Notes: generated by a model not told the origin, from the sequence alone. Counted from the stretch's first letter, positions 35,801 through 50,107 are shown. The stretch: 64,000 bases of DNA from Gordionus sp. m RMFG-2023 (GCF_954871325.1 NC_088779.1:21206846-21270845); one strand, 5' to 3'. A program made the numbers and translations.

Positions 35801-38800
35801 ATTATTTAATTCAGTTTTTATTATAAGATTTATATTTTTACACTGTGAAATGCTGCATAAATATAATGTTGGTGAACAAATGCGTTCAAATTTTACAGGT
35901 TCACCGATGAAAGAAAAAAAATTTAAAATGACATTACTTTTATTTTAGAAGAATTTTAAACTTGGACTTTCTTTTTTTTAACGTTAATTCAATTTAAAAG
36001 ATTTATATTTTAAACAAAAAATCTTTATTTAAAATAATTTGCCCACTATTTTCTTCAGTGGGGGATATTTTCCCAGAGGGCGGCAGAATTTATTTTCATT
36101 TTCTGGGCATCTAAAAGTCTTTTCACGGTATCTATAATTTAGGCAATAGATTTTCGTTGTATAGAAATCGCTTTATTTTAAATTTAACAAAAATAAATTC
36201 GAAAAAATGTTTCATATTGTTATACATTATATTTCATATTCATTAATATTACCTTCATTTAATATTTTTTTTAAAAAAGTTGCATTATTTAATACGGAAA
36301 AGAAAGAAAGAAAAAGTTTAACTTCACCTTTTAATTAATCATGTTTTATTTAATTTATTTTAACTTATAAAATTTTTTTTTATCCAAGTTTCTAATCGAA
36401 TTTTATTTTATAAAATTTAGGTAACATCTTTCGCCATAATCATTCTTTGATCATCATAAATACAACATAACTAATAATTAAAAATGCATATCATTTTAAT
36501 ATTTCTTTCTTTTCGGCAAAATTTATAAAAAAAATAAAATAAAATATTAATTATATTGTTTTAAAAATAAAAATATACTAAAATAACTTCTTGGATCTGT
36601 GGAATGAATATGAAAGAAAAATTTAATACACTTTAACCAAAAAATAATAATTTTCCATCTGACCCTCCCTCGCAGATTTATGTTTTCTTTCAATTTTTTA
36701 TATTCATAGACTTAAACTTAACTATAAACCTAAAATGAATTACTCGATTTTTTTATTCAATTCAATATGCTATTCGATTAATATATTACAAATAATACGA
36801 TTATTCTAACTACAAATCGAATATTAAAATGATTCGAATCAAGAATAACACAATTATTTGAATCGAATACGGATAACACGATTACTCGGATGTAAGGCGA
36901 TTTTGATTTTTAGATTCAAATCATCATAATATAAAAAAAATTATTCGTCAAATAATATATAAACTTTCCATTATACGACATTATTTAAAATTTTATAAAA
37001 ATTTTCATAAATATTTGATATTTATGACAAAATAGATGAGAAAGTACATATAGAAATTGACAGCCGAATACTCCTAATTTTAATAGGGACCCAGCTAGTG
37101 ATATGGATCCTGATGTCGACAGGACAAAAGAGCTGGAGGAAAAAGGTTAGGCTTCCTCAATATAGACTAACTAGTTTTAGGGTTTTCCATCCCATGCTTA
37201 TCATTCTTTTCACCACAAATGTAAAATTAAGTAAAATTAAGCTTCCTTATGGAAACTTTTCATTATTATTTAACCTTATTTTCCACTATCTATTATTAAT
37301 AACTTAACTTTTAATAATATACATTTATTCCTGTTCGAAATATTTTTAAATAATTTAATCCTCAAATCGAATAATGGTGATTCATATTTTTGTAAGTATA
37401 AACTTAACAGAAAAATCTAAAATATTATCTCTCTCCATACTCCGAAGAACCGCCAAAGTTCGACAAATTGACAAAAAAAAATGAAAATTGTTTTGCAAAT
37501 ATTTTTTTGTATTGTAGAGCAGTTGGCCCAAACCCTTGCCCGGAGCAGGAATTGGACCTAAGAAATTATAATATTTTTTGGCCTGCCTTGGACCTAAAAT
37601 AAAAATTTGTTCGGGCAAAAAATTTAATTTAAAGGCTCTAAGTGTCTTATTAAAACGAAATACTTCATTTATTGTTTTATTCATCAGAAATCTGATCCTT
37701 TAAATGGTGTAATATACATTGAAAAAAGTGACAAAGAATTTCTATGAATTTCAGACATTTTGTCATAAAATTTTGAAATCTCTATACTTGTTTGATTTTA
37801 AATTTATTTCTACCATTTAAAAAAAAATCCTTCCGTTGGACATTACCTGAGTTGAGCATTATCAGCTCAATGGAAATTAGTAAATGAAAAGGTTGAATAG
37901 TATAATATTTTTTTAAATTTAAAATTAACTTTGCACATTACCATTTAAAATTAATGCTAGCGCAAACGCTTCAATTAATACAAAAATGGTAATTAAATGT
38001 TTTTATGATTCTATTACCTTGTTATTTGGGATAGTAAAGATATTTCTCTTGAGAAATATATTATAATTATTTTAATCATAAACTATTTGCATAATCAAAT
38101 AAATTGTAAATTTCTTTCTATATTTCATATTTATATATATCACTCGAAATATAAATTTTGTCCTAATTAAACAAAAGATGAAAAACACTTATATTCCTTT
38201 GGGATTCATTAAAATGTCGTAAAAAAAGTAGTAAAAAAAAATAAATAATTAAGTGTAATTTTTTTTTATAAGGTGTCACCAAATTTAATTATGTAATGAA
38301 ATTTATAATTTATATCATAATATATAAAGATCTCGTGTTTCAGAATAAAAACTTTATAATAAAGTTTTATCCGAAATCGCTTTGATCCTTTATAAGTGGC
38401 TGGAAATTTTTTTATACTCAAATAGAGAAATATTCATTTAGGGTTGGGTTATATCGGCAATATCTTTTGAAATTAATACTAAGAATAAATTAAATAAACT
38501 AGAAAACTATAATAGATACATTGTGCACTTATCAATAGAACTTCATCTTCTTGTTATCCTGCCGGAAACGGAACTAATAATCTCTTACTATATCTATATC
38601 TTTCTTCATTTGCTAAAAATAGAGATAACATCCTCGATTAGGGAAAATATATGTTGCACACTTCAACTCCTTCGGAGGGGGGGGGGGAGGTGAAAGTGAA
38701 TTTCATTCAATTTCTGGCTTAATAATATTTGAGTTAATACTATCACTTATTTTTATGTATATTCTTAAATTGCAGATTTTATCACTTTTCATCATTTTTA

Positions 38801-39930
38801 TGGCCAAATCAATGAATTAAGTAAATAAAAATAAGCATTATAAATATTTGTGGTTGATTAAAATAAAATATTAATCATAATTTATGAAATATTAATCAAA
38901 ATTATAATTTATGTAATATTAAGGATAATTTTTGTAATATTAAGGATATTTGTAATATTAAGAATAATTTATGTAATATTAAGGCTAATTTATGTAATAT
39001 TTATATTTTTTTTATTAAAATTCACTTCGAAGTTGCTCCCAAATATTTCAATAGGTACAACCCTGTGTCAGTTAATATAAGACCTAATTTAGGCTAGAGT
39101 TATAATACAATTATATTATTTATATATTTAGTAAAATTTTCTTTAAAAAAATCTTCAAAGTTTGTATTTATAATACTTTTTTGCAATTTTTTCAAAAAAT
39201 CCCTTTTTTGCAATTTTTTCAAAAAATCCCTTTTTTATAGAATGTGGGTATCGGATATGGAAAATATTACACCCTGGGAGATGTTAAGAACTATGCGTCC
39301 AAGAATTAAAGTTATCATTTAACTAAAAGGATACATTACACTGTTTTAAAGTCCTTCAATAATTTATTTTTGAATAAATTCTATTTGAACGAATATTTTG
39401 TTCTAACTTAAAATTTGACCATATTTCATCCAAATATTAATTAGCCAAATTTAATCTAAATATGAATTAATTTTTATAAAATTTTATACATATTCCTTTA
39501 TATTAATTATAAATTATCATTATTTAATATCCCAGCAAAATACATGAAAAATTATATAGAGGAAAAAGATAGTTTGAGAATAACTCGACTCATGGGAGTT
39601 AATATGACATCTGTTATCCAAATTTAACTATTAACTAGGTGTTTAGCTTGCTTTAGGTATAAAAATTTTATTCATTGATTTTTATTAGATCAGTTATCAT
39701 CTAAGATTTTATTAAAGATATTCTCTAAAGATTAACAGTTATAAACCTGCAGTGAGGCTAATATAAGTTTGAGTGACGGAACACAACTTTCAACACTAAC
39801 CTAAAACAAAATTATATATTGAAATTTAAAGCTTATAATTTTTTTATATAAATATTAATTTTTTTGTTAAATTTATTTTAAACTCTATTTGAAAAAATGT
39901 TTTAAGTACTAAATAATTGTTAATAAAATT
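35801..39930. other. AT-rich intergenic DNA with one possible transposon relic
   Basis: No host gene is seen. Between about 36745 and 37380 lie two CGAAT-rich blocks (36745-36910 and 37325-37378) around a short coding-like piece (DMDPDVDRTKELEEKG with a GTTAGG donor at 37142), which may be a worn DNA transposon. A GCCCGG island near 37512-37620 resembles the CCCGGCC MITE family. The rest is A/T runs with one G run at 38681-38690. Confidence 0.35.
38870..39236. repeat. Two short tandem repeats
   Basis: From 38870 to about 39005 a unit of roughly 20 bp (core TTATGTAATATTAAGG) repeats six or seven times with indels. At 39182-39236 a 27-bp unit (core GCAATTTTTTCAAAAAATCC) occurs twice in a row, the copies identical. 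Confidence 0.75.
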
Positions 39931-40186
39931 CAGATACCTGCAGGCCCGGCCTCGCTAGGGCTGGTACACAGGCCGGGTCGTATTTTATTTTTTTTAAATA
40001 TACATGGGCTGGGCCTAAAAAAATTTTCTGAAAGATACCCGGGGATATATTTTAAAATGTTTTAAATCGCCATTATTAACAAGAAATAAATATAATATAT
40101 TTTTAAAAAATCCGGGCAGGGCCGAAAATTTTTTTTACTATAAAATCCGGGATGGATCGTGTAAACGGTAATTCTGCAGGTCTCTG
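39931..40186. mobile_element. CCCGGCC-rich hAT-type MITE (copy b)
   Basis: Left end CAGATACCTGCAGGCCCGGC; right end on the other strand CAGAGACCTGCAGAATTACC. Both match the CAGAgACCTGCAG type of the copy at 47930. A partial related piece follows at about 40443-40583 (GGTCTCGCAAATCTCTGC at its right side). No exact target duplication was found here. Confidence 0.75.
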
Positions 40187-40778
40187 AAAATTGTTATATG
40201 AAGTAAATTAGAATTCAAGAAGAAAAAGGTATCTAGTAAATCAAAAAATTTCACTATGGAATTTTTCGGATCTGAAAAGTTCCAGGTCACTGCCCCTTTT
40301 CCATAATTTTCTCAAGTTTTGTTCCCGAAAAATCTTCGGAAAGTTTTGTTCCAAGACCCTAGTTAAACTTTAAAAATAAAAAGAAAGCTATATCAAAAAT
40401 ATTATAAAAAATTGAAGTCAGCGATATAATTATTTATGGCAAATTTATAAAAAAATTATAACTGTACGGGTCGAGCAAAAAATTATCAGACCAGGCCAGG
40501 CAATTCATGCATAAAAAAATTTCGATCTTGGGAGATAATTTATATTAAAAAAAATAGCAGGGTCTCGCAAATCTCTGCTATTTCTTAAAATTTTAATAGG
40601 CCAACCCGGGCATTTAAATTTTGATATATTTTTTGAATTCAAAGCTGATATGTAATTGCATATTTCTTTTTATCTTAAAAGCTGTCTAACTAAAATACCA
40701 AATTTATAAATAATATAGTCACTTCACAAAAGATTAAAGTTATTTGTGATATAATCCAATTACAAAACAAAATCAGAT

Positions 40779-41117
40779 TAGAGGTATACAAATGACAAAT
40801 TTCTTAGGTCCTGCCCGGCTCGGTTTCGATTTTTCACTAAAGTTGCCCCGACTCAGCCCGGATTTTTTTTAAATACAAGGCCTAAATCAAAATATATGTT
40901 GTTGAAGACCAAAATAAACAACTAATTATAATCTTGGGGAATGATTAAGTTAAAAAAAACTATACTTTATGGATTATTACTTCTATGAAATAACAGAATT
41001 AATCAAATATATACAAATATCCAATTTTTTCTAGGCCCAGCCCGAATATTTTCTGCCCGGCTCGGCTTATCAAAATATTTTTCAGATTTTTCCCAAGCCC
41101 GGCCCTTGCAGATATCA
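40779..41117. mobile_element. CCCGGCC-rich hAT-type MITE (copy c)
   Basis: Left end TAGAGGTATACAAATGAC followed by TGCCCGGCTCGG; right end on the other strand TGATATCTGCAAGGGCCGGG. Closest to copy a at 32096, with the same pair of inner islands around an AT-rich centre. A further partial copy with the same islands lies at about 41250-41357. Confidence 0.65.
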
Positions 41118-41531
41118 AGCACAAAATAAAACGGTTATTGTAGAATAAATACATAGTCATCGAGGATATAAGAGCCTTAATTTAACATTGGGGAAAAATT
41201 TGATAGATCTATTAAAAATGTGATGGCCAGAAAATTAGTGAAAAAAAAAATTTAACGAACCTGGCCTGACTTTTTGTAAAATTTTAACGAGTTGGGCTGG
41301 GCAATTATTTTAAAAATTAAAATGGGCCTACCCCGACAACTGCTTCGCAGATCTCTTATTCTTCTACAAGATTTCTTTTAGGAGAGTTTGATTTCCAACG
41401 AATTTGTCAATAAAAAGTTTTACTAAAAAATATTTATACACTTTCAATTTACCAACAGACATCTTATTAATTTTTCCATTTTATTAAAAATATTAATCAC
41501 CCTAACCCATCTCGATTGTTATTTATTATTA

Positions 41532-41712
41532 GTGTTGATAAAAATAACCCGATTAAGATTTCAGCCAAAATAATATTTTGTAAGTTTCGAGATTTGGCAA
41601 ATAGAAATCCAAACCTTTCTGCCACCTATGAGTAAAATCTTCAGGCTTAGGTATAATTATTTTGGTTAAAATCTTAATTGGTCATTTTTAAAAATCCTAT
41701 TTATTTTATGTT
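41532..41712. mobile_element. Foldback MITE remnants (copies 4 and 5)
   Basis: Left end TAGTGTTG at 41529-41536 and inner motif CCAAACCTTTCTGCC (the reverse of AAAGGTTTGG in other copies); the right end is eroded. A second remnant at about 42890-43050 has the same inner motif and a right end TTTAGCAACAC, with its left end eroded. Both are older than the copies at 18127 and 31778. Confidence 0.6.
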
Positions 41713-43050
41713 TTAATATGTATTTTTTTTAAATATAATATATATTAGTTTTTTTTTATTCCTACAGATATTTTTTTCCCAGTTTTTTATTCCTAAATTT
41801 TTCTCGATTTATATTTCGATGTTATTTTTTTTATATTTTTTTCCCCTTATGATTTTTTTTTCTGTCAAGTTATTTTCCCGCATTTTTTTTCGGTCGAGGT
41901 TTTTTTTCGCAGGCTTTCCTCCCATTACCCTCAGAATATATAAATTTTCTATTTCCGCAATTTTTGGATGAAATTTAATAAAATAGAAAGATGTAAAAAA
42001 ATATTACCGATAAATAAAAAAAATACATAAAATTGAGTTTTTAGAATCTAAAGAAAGTTAAACAAAAATTACAATAAAATTGTTGGTGTCTCAACTTACT
42101 TGCTCAATTTTCACTTTCATTCTACTAAAAAAATTTTAATAACAGTATTGAAAATTGTAAAAAAAATTATCTTCAAGCTATTATGAAAAATTAACCAGGT
42201 GAAAGAAAATCATTTCTGATAAGGTCATATTTTTTTGGGAATAAATTTTAAATTTAATCACTATATAAATTTCTTAAGGAACCAGAATAGCACGCATAAA
42301 GCAGGAATACCGCGAAAGATCTTTTTAAAAAAATTTATCAAATTTAAATATTACATTTAAAATAAAACCACATCTAAATTAACATGGCTTAAAAAATATA
42401 AAATTTTATCCTTAACATAAGTAATTTAAAAAATTACAAATGTTCATGTTGGATAAATACATATTTCTAATATAAATAATATATAACTTGTTATTTTAGT
42501 GGTTTCAATAAAGATTTAAATCTAGTATTATATATGTGGTTTCCATTTTATGTTACCGTGTCTGAAAGGGTTAATAAATGGTCATGCAAATATATTATCA
42601 ATTTTTTTAAAGATTAATTCGTATTTTATATTTATCTTATAAGTTAATTTTTAAAGATTTGGGTTTTTTAAAAAAAAATAATAATATACAAAGCTGAGGG
42701 ATTCCTAAAGATTCCTATCCTAACTTAAATTTAAACAAATAAATGAAGTTTAATTGGAACCTAATAAATAGTTAAAACGACAAATAAACTTAATATTAAC
42801 CGTTTAATTTCTCTCTATCGATCTTTGCCATTTAGTTTTGTGTACATCAGCCTAATAAAATTATTCAGTGGGCAAATTTACACCTATTTTAAATTGAAAA
42901 ATTTTAGGAATAATTTTGGGCACGCCTCAAGATTTCATTAATAGACCAAACCTTTCTGCTATCAATAAGCAAAATCTCTATGTATAATATTTTTTTGAAT
43001 TAGAATATTAAGTTGGTCGCTTTAAAAAGAATCGAGACGTTTAGCAACAC

Positions 43051-46000
43051 CCAGGAGTTAAAAAGAATTTTTTTTTATTTCATAAAACTTAGAGAAGCTG
43101 CATATAAGCCAGTTCGCTTCCATATTTAAAATATGAATGAAATCTTCATAATATGATCGTATAAGCGTAAATTTAATGAATTTATTCTTTTCTTTTAAAA
43201 AAAATATATGTTTCATAAAATACTTTTATATTGAGGAATAAAGAATTTATTTTCATATTTTCGACATAAATTGTGTCAAAATATTTATAAGGAATTCGGA
43301 AATCATATTGCAATTATACTATATACTATATATTTGGCATTTTTTTTTAAGGAAACCAATTTTCATGTTAAATCTTATTTTTTTATTATTTGATGGAAAA
43401 TCTGGCTTAAAAGAGTCCAAGATGAGTTGTTCTTTTTTTATAGATTAAAAGATATATAAATTTTTTTTAATAATTAAATAAATTTTTTCAATAAAATGAC
43501 GAATTATATTGTCTTTTACTTATGATTTAATTAAACCAAAATTAAACTTAAGTATTTATAATTTTAAAAAAAAACACATTTATGCATAAGTTAAAATCAC
43601 TTGTAAAAAAAGGAAAATATTGTTACAAAATATAATAATATTCATATTAAAACTGTGGAAGCAACGAACTTATAATATATAAAAAAAAAATTTTATATAA
43701 TATTAAATATATTTTTTTACTTTGTTATTTTTTTTTTCTATTAAGGGGAATATGTCACCAAGCTCACTCGAAACGCGATGTCATACACAGTATAAATAAA
43801 GTTATACTAATAATAAAATTAATAAATAAAGGAATGGAATTAATTATTTAATATAAAATATTATAATAATAATAGTAAAAATAAAAATATGAAATAATTG
43901 TATTGAAAAAAATACATTACATTATATAATTCGCTCATTTTCCTAAGTTTAGTTTACAATATATTGGCTTAGTATTTTTATTATATGTATAATATAGTAA
44001 GTAGACTTTAATTTTAAACTCATTCAAACTCTCCCCTCAATTGAAATTTTTTTAAAAATAAAGTTTATTTAATTTATTCTTAATTTAACTACTAAGTTCC
44101 CTAACTTATTTAACTTGTCTTGGTATAACTACTTCTTAATAATTGATTTCTGATTTTATTACTTAATATAATTGTTTTAAAATAACATAATTAATGAAAA
44201 GGGAAAAGGAAGTTTTTATAATGAGAAAATAATTAGAAATAATTGAATCATTTTATGCACAATTTTGGGGTCAAAGATTTAGAATTAATTAAGTTAAAGG
44301 TGATAAAAATATTTTTTTTTTAAATATACTTACATTAATTTTTTAAGTATGTTGATCCCAAATGGAAACAAATAATTTTTTTGGTAATATTATATAATTT
44401 CCTTTGATATTTTTATGTCTATCTCTATTTGATTTGGTCCTAAAATTAAATTTTATTCATACCCTTTTCCTTATTCTTGTAAAAAAGCTAAAATCAAAAG
44501 TGCATATATGAAATATTACTTTATCAAAACTTTTCAATATAAATTAAAAGAATTTTCAAATATTGAATTTACTTATTATGTGTTTAAAAAAATAAACTAG
44601 ATTAATTAATAAAATTTAATTATATATTTTTAACAAATTATTTTAAAAAATTGCGACATAAATGTAAACACTAGAAATATCTAAGTTAAATCATGCATAA
44701 TGCACATGTCAAATTCATAAATTCAATAAATAGTTTCTATTATAATTTATAAAAAATGAAATATAGTAATCTTTACCAGCTAGATAGACCATTTTTAAAA
44801 ATTATTAACTTAAAGAGGCTAAACCAAAGGCGAGATTCATTTGATCATAATAGGTGAGAGTTGGGTGCTATATCTAAATGTATTCATCTCAACAAATTTA
44901 GAAAAAGGAGATTGCGAACTAAATAAAACTTAGAATTTTGAAAAATGTGATTCAGAATTATTTTTATATGAAGTATTTTGGGTTGAAAAGCGGAAAAAAA
45001 TTTCTGGAAAAAAACATATATCGAATTTATTAACGCGAAGTCAACATTGGGAAAAACGCAGGAAACCGCGATAATTGCTAATAGTGACTATAAGAACAAT
45101 AATACAAAGAAAAAAATATTTTCTGTTTCATATATTATTCTCAGTTAGTTATCTTTAAATTGGGTATCCGTTTTCTGGGAAATACAGGTTTATATCTGAG
45201 TAAGAAAATGATTGCAGGCACTTAGTAAATTTTCTGAACGTTGAATATTTATTCTCAACGCTTAAGGATTATTTTTGAGCATTTCGCTTTTAATTCTGAG
45301 AAGTCAATTATAAAATATGAGACTCGATAAGTCTGGATCGTATCTTTGATACTTTTATCATTTACAAGCGATAGCATAAAAAGTAGTCATCTTTTTGACA
45401 TATTGGAAAGAAAAAACAAGATGTAGTGGTTATGATAAATATGAATGATTTTAATATATTATTTACAATGCTCAGATAAAATATCTATTTAGTTAAACGG
45501 GAATGGAGAATATGCGGAGTAAATTTATATTAACGAATCATTACTATTTTAAGCTGATTAGAAAAAGGTTTTTTTTATCAAAAAACGATTTTAAAGGGAA
45601 GTGTGATAAACCTCTCCCAGTTTTATATTTAAAATATTTTTTAATATATTTTCTAAAAACTTATTGAAAATGATTAATAATTTCATAATTTTTTATAAAA
45701 TGAAGATCTAAAATTTTTAGTAATATAAAAAATTTTGATAGAAAAAAAACTGGTATTAAGGTATTTCTTATAAAATATTTCCCAGTCACGATAAGCCTTT
45801 AAAATATTTTCCATAAATATCTAAAAGTTGGAGAAAATGTTTGAAAATGAACAAAGATATATTCAATTCTTTTAAATATTTGAAATCTCAAAATTTTAAG
45901 ATAATTTGAATTTAAAAACTTATTTCAGATTTAGATTTATTTAAAGCAGAGATCTAGCCGTCCGGGTCAAAAAATGGTAAAATTATGATTGGTTCTAATA

Positions 46001-47929
46001 AATTTTATATGAAGATTAGTTCTGATACATTTTTAATGTTACAAAATAAATTATTTAAATAAAAAATATTATGTCCTTGTAGAAAATTTCGCTACTCGTC
46101 TTACTACATTGCCAAAGCCTTATTGGCCAATTAAATATGATCTCTGAGGCAACGCTTCATTTATAGATTTTTCGCTCACCAATTTCTTGAAATTCATAAA
46201 ATCTGCTTAATAGTCCCCAATTCTTCAAAATTCACTGGAATATCATGTGTGGAAAATTAAAGTCTTTAGTTTATACACCTTTTGGATCTTGAAGAATTTC
46301 AAAAAAGATCGTAAAATGTGGCCCTTAATTTCGCAAGAGAGAGTCAAGTTGGTCTTCTAAGTGGGAGAAGAGATTGTTCAAGATAGGGGAAGGCAGATGA
46401 TCCAATATATATTTTTCTAATTATATAATTGTATTTAAATAAAAATTTTAAAAGATGTTTGTTATATGTTATTATGTATGATTAGAGAAAAACTCTGAAA
46501 GTCGCGCGTCCACCTGAAATGCAACACAATAAGAACTAAAGGTAGGCGCGGACCTAATTTTTTATTCACGGCCCGCCCTCTTACGGTGGCAATATAAAAA
46601 TAAAATAAAATTCAGGTTCTTTAAGGTTATGAATATCATCAATCAAATCTTTTTTTTCCTTCTCTTTACATGTATAATATTTAAAATAAATTGTCGATAG
46701 ATAATATGTTAAAAGCGGATTTTAAATCCTTATTTCTTCCTCTAATTACCCAGTAATATTGATTCTGCACACCTACTCTACATCAAGACATTTTATGCGA
46801 AATTGATACTCCAAAGGATTCATGTAGGATGTCATTCAAAGATATGTACGCCATATAATCACACACTAAACAAATGCAGGGAACTTGGGTGCCTGGCTGG
46901 GATTTATGGATTCGCTTTTTGCAATCATAAGATATTTAAGGGATGTATAAAAAAATTATACGCTTATATTACATTGCCATAAAGAGGAAAAAGAGATAAT
47001 ACAGAAATAAAATCTTCTTTAAATTATGTTTAAATAATATATTAAAGTTCGATAAATATATTTGTTTTGATCATGATGAGAATGACGATATAGAAGTTTT
47101 TTTCTACATATAGCTATGATGTAAATGATTTATATTCATTATGATAGATAATATATTTATGGCATTGATAAAAATATTTGCTACCAAGATTCTGTTCATA
47201 AAATTTCTATTAAGTATACTTTTATCTATTCCTAAACCAAAAAATATCGCCAACAAAGGTAGAAAGTTAAAAAAATTGCACAAAACAGTCAACAAAATTA
47301 TTTTTTATAGAATAAAGTAGATTCCCATGGATGATATTCACCATATATGGTGTATGCTTAATTTATTTTATAACAACATTGGCTCCTAAAATAGAAAGAA
47401 ATTGAATCCTTTTAATGTCATCTTAAAGTAATAATTGCTACAAATAACTTCAGCAATTTACATTCATCATTATCAATGTTTAAATAGCATTTTCCCTATT
47501 TGCAGACTTAGTATTTGTTTTATGCAGCCCTCTACAAGTTTTTGTTCAAGCTACTGCAGATCTTTCTCCACTTTTGCCCAACTTTAACATTGTTACTTGA
47601 ATTTTATCGTACAGAATTGTTGCTTGGATATTGGGTAAAAATTGTAGAACCAGACTTATACTATCTTGTAATAAAAGTAATATATTATATATATTTTTTT
47701 AATGATGTTCTTTTTACGGGCTTGTAGACCTACATTAAACATTTGCTCTCTTGACATATTTATAAGTGTTGATAAATATCAGCCCCCCCCCCACACAAAC
47801 CTCTACTCACCTCTCTCCAAAAAATTAATATAATGGCATCATAAACAATAATATTTTAAGTAATATGTAAAAGTTAGTCTTAAAAAAGTCTCCCCATAGG
47901 AAAATCTTAGATATTTTCATTATGTATAT
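43051..47929. other. Long AT-rich stretch without recognisable genes
   Basis: Both strands are full of stops; short open frames (for example 47104-47295 and 47515-47727) have low-complexity hydrophobic products and no splice or homology support. GC-richer spots at 46500-46590 and 46790-46930 are not explained. Nothing else can be supported. Confidence 0.5.
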
Positions 47930-48175
47930 CAGAGACCCGCAGAGGTACCATTTGTACGGCTCGGCCTGGCCCGAATTTTTTAAAATATATTTTATTTATT
48001 TTTGATATTTATAGTTAATAATGGAGATTTCAAATATTTGGTTTTAAAATATATGGCCCGGCTCGGATATTTTTCTAAAAAAATTTCAGGCCCGACCCGA
48101 CCCGGGTATATTTAAAAAAATTAAATGCAACCCGGCCCGATTCAAGCCGAGCTTAGGGCCGGGCCTGCTGATCTG
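47930..48175. mobile_element. CCCGGCC-rich hAT-type MITE (copy d) with perfect target duplication
   Basis: Left end CAGAGACCCGCAG; right end on the other strand CAGATCAGCAGGCCCGG. The 8-bp target duplication ATGTATAT is exact (47922-47929 and 48176-48183), which identifies the family as hAT. Only 246 bp long and non-coding. Confidence 0.88.
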
Positions 48176-48711
48176 ATGTATATAATTATGTTACTCATGT
48201 TACACTAGATTGTTAATCTGTAATATATATAACAATAAACTTTAGCAAAATATAAAAATCATTATCACAACTTTATTACAAACAAACAACAATCGTTTAT
48301 AAATGATTTTCCTAAAATATTATTTTAAAATATTTTAATTGAGCGAAAAGTAATTTAGACTTGGATGTTTTCACTTGGATAAAGCAAAGGAAAACAAAGA
48401 ATGAAAGTATGTATACCAAAAGTTTCAAGTATATTATAAATTATGAAGTGTATTTTATTTATAAATTTTAGGTTCCGATAATTATTGTTAAGAAATATCA
48501 ACGAAAAGTTCATGTGGGAACAACAATTTGAATGATAAATTGAAATTGGTAGTATACTAATTTTTATCGTAAGGGGATAAGACATTTGGTAGCTTTTGTT
48601 ACCTTAAATTCTTTTGAGGAGTTTTAGGATCTCAAGAAGACTTTGACCGGATAATACATTATTATTTTAAATTTGGCTTTATACCTATTTAATTAAAATT
48701 CACTTTATATA

Positions 48712-50107
48712 CAGTGTTTTAAAATTAGCACGATAGCGATACTTTTTCTATCGATTGCTTTATCATGCTACTTTTAAAAAATAGCGGTAGAGGTAGTTCG
48801 TTACTAAACAATTTATATAATACACATAAAATTTTTTAAATATATCTATAATTAATTCTAAAATCATAATCTTTTTATTTAATTAAATTTTGAAATTTAT
48901 ATTTATATTTAAAAATCTGTTTATAAATCTAGTTTTCAAAATAATTTATAATTTGTGGATGATAGAGATTGATATTGAAGATAATTTTGGTATGGATCAT
49001 ATCGTCAAAGTAATTTCCTTTCCTGAAATCACAAAATATTTTAATATTGATAATAAAATTAACATAGGATATAATTTTTATATTAAGAAGTGAAGGAAGG
49101 TTTTATCATCAAACAAGACTAGTAACTTCAACGAAAAAACATTTAAAAGTATATCAAACAAATTTAATATTAAGCCAATCTTTTTAAAATAAAATTTAAA
49201 CCAAAGCTATATTTATAATAGTTCTTGAACGTGAAAGTTGATTTTCTGGCCCAATCCAAACATGGTTTGTTTCAACTGGCCATATGATATTATTCAAGAA
49301 TTATATTATAAATTAAAAATATTACAATATATATTATTATCAACATTTCATTTTATCATCAGTCTCATATCTATTTAATAATAATATTTTATAAATTATT
49401 ATCTGGATGTTATGCTTAAAATTAACCACTCATCTATTATATATTTATAAATTAAAACATGCTAAGAAATGCTTATTTCAATCCTTTCACATTTTAACCA
49501 ATTTTGAGAGAAATTGGTGATAAAAAGTTAAAGGGTGATGGCTTGGTAAATTGGAAAACATGACTATCCACTTATCCGCTACATAATTTCGATTCTAACT
49601 ATTACTTATAATTTTAGACTGACACTAGCCAGATTAAAAACACCCTACTATAGATAATTTTTTGAAATAAATACTATTGATTGAAAATCCTATAGACGCA
49701 TTTTTATTTTAAATCTAAAAATACTCAGATGAATATTTTTGATGACTTTTCTTATATTAAAAATATGTATATTCAATTTAATACTGCATTGCGTGCTAGT
49801 GTTGAATGATTATCTTATACTTTCTGATCGTAACTCTAGACTTGGGGATGACAGGATGGAAATATTATTAATATTGAGATGCAATTAAAAAAAATATATA
49901 TATTTGAAATTTTAGTCATATTTTTTATTTATAGAAAAAGAGATATGTAAAATATATTTTAAAAAAATTCTAAAGTAAGCGTAAAAATTAGCTAATAGCG
50001 TGCTACTTTTTTAAAAAACGTTAGCGGTAGAGTTAGTGCTCTACTTTTATTTGTAAAATAACGGTAACTATAGAGCGCCCCTTTAAAAGTAGCCTTTAAC
50101 AACACTG
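48712..50107. mobile_element. hAT-type element with CAGTGTT ends
   Basis: Left end CAGTGTTTTAAAATTAGCAC; right end on the other strand CAGTGTTGTTAAAGGCTAC. Repeats of GCTACTTTTAAAA and GCGGTAGAG lie inside both ends. Flanking 8-mers TTTATATA and ATTATATA match at seven of eight positions. No transposase is readable, so it is a non-autonomous or decayed copy. A segment near 49490-49560 (AAAAGTTAAAGGGTGATGG) resembles the left part of the pogo element at 24746, reversed, and may be a nested scrap. Confidence 0.72.

Noticed and set aside
37382-37684. Minus-strand frame of 100 codons
   Set aside because: Its middle comes from a GCCCGG island like those of the hAT MITEs, and the rest is AT-rich chance frame.
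47104-47727. Two hydrophobic open frames that could be small membrane proteins
   Set aside because: Low-complexity products from AT-rich DNA, no start context, splice sites or recognised motif.
48355-49093. Open frames of 60-76 codons around the left end of the hAT at 48712
   Set aside because: Lys/Ile/Asn/Phe-rich products as expected from AT-rich DNA, with no transposase motif.
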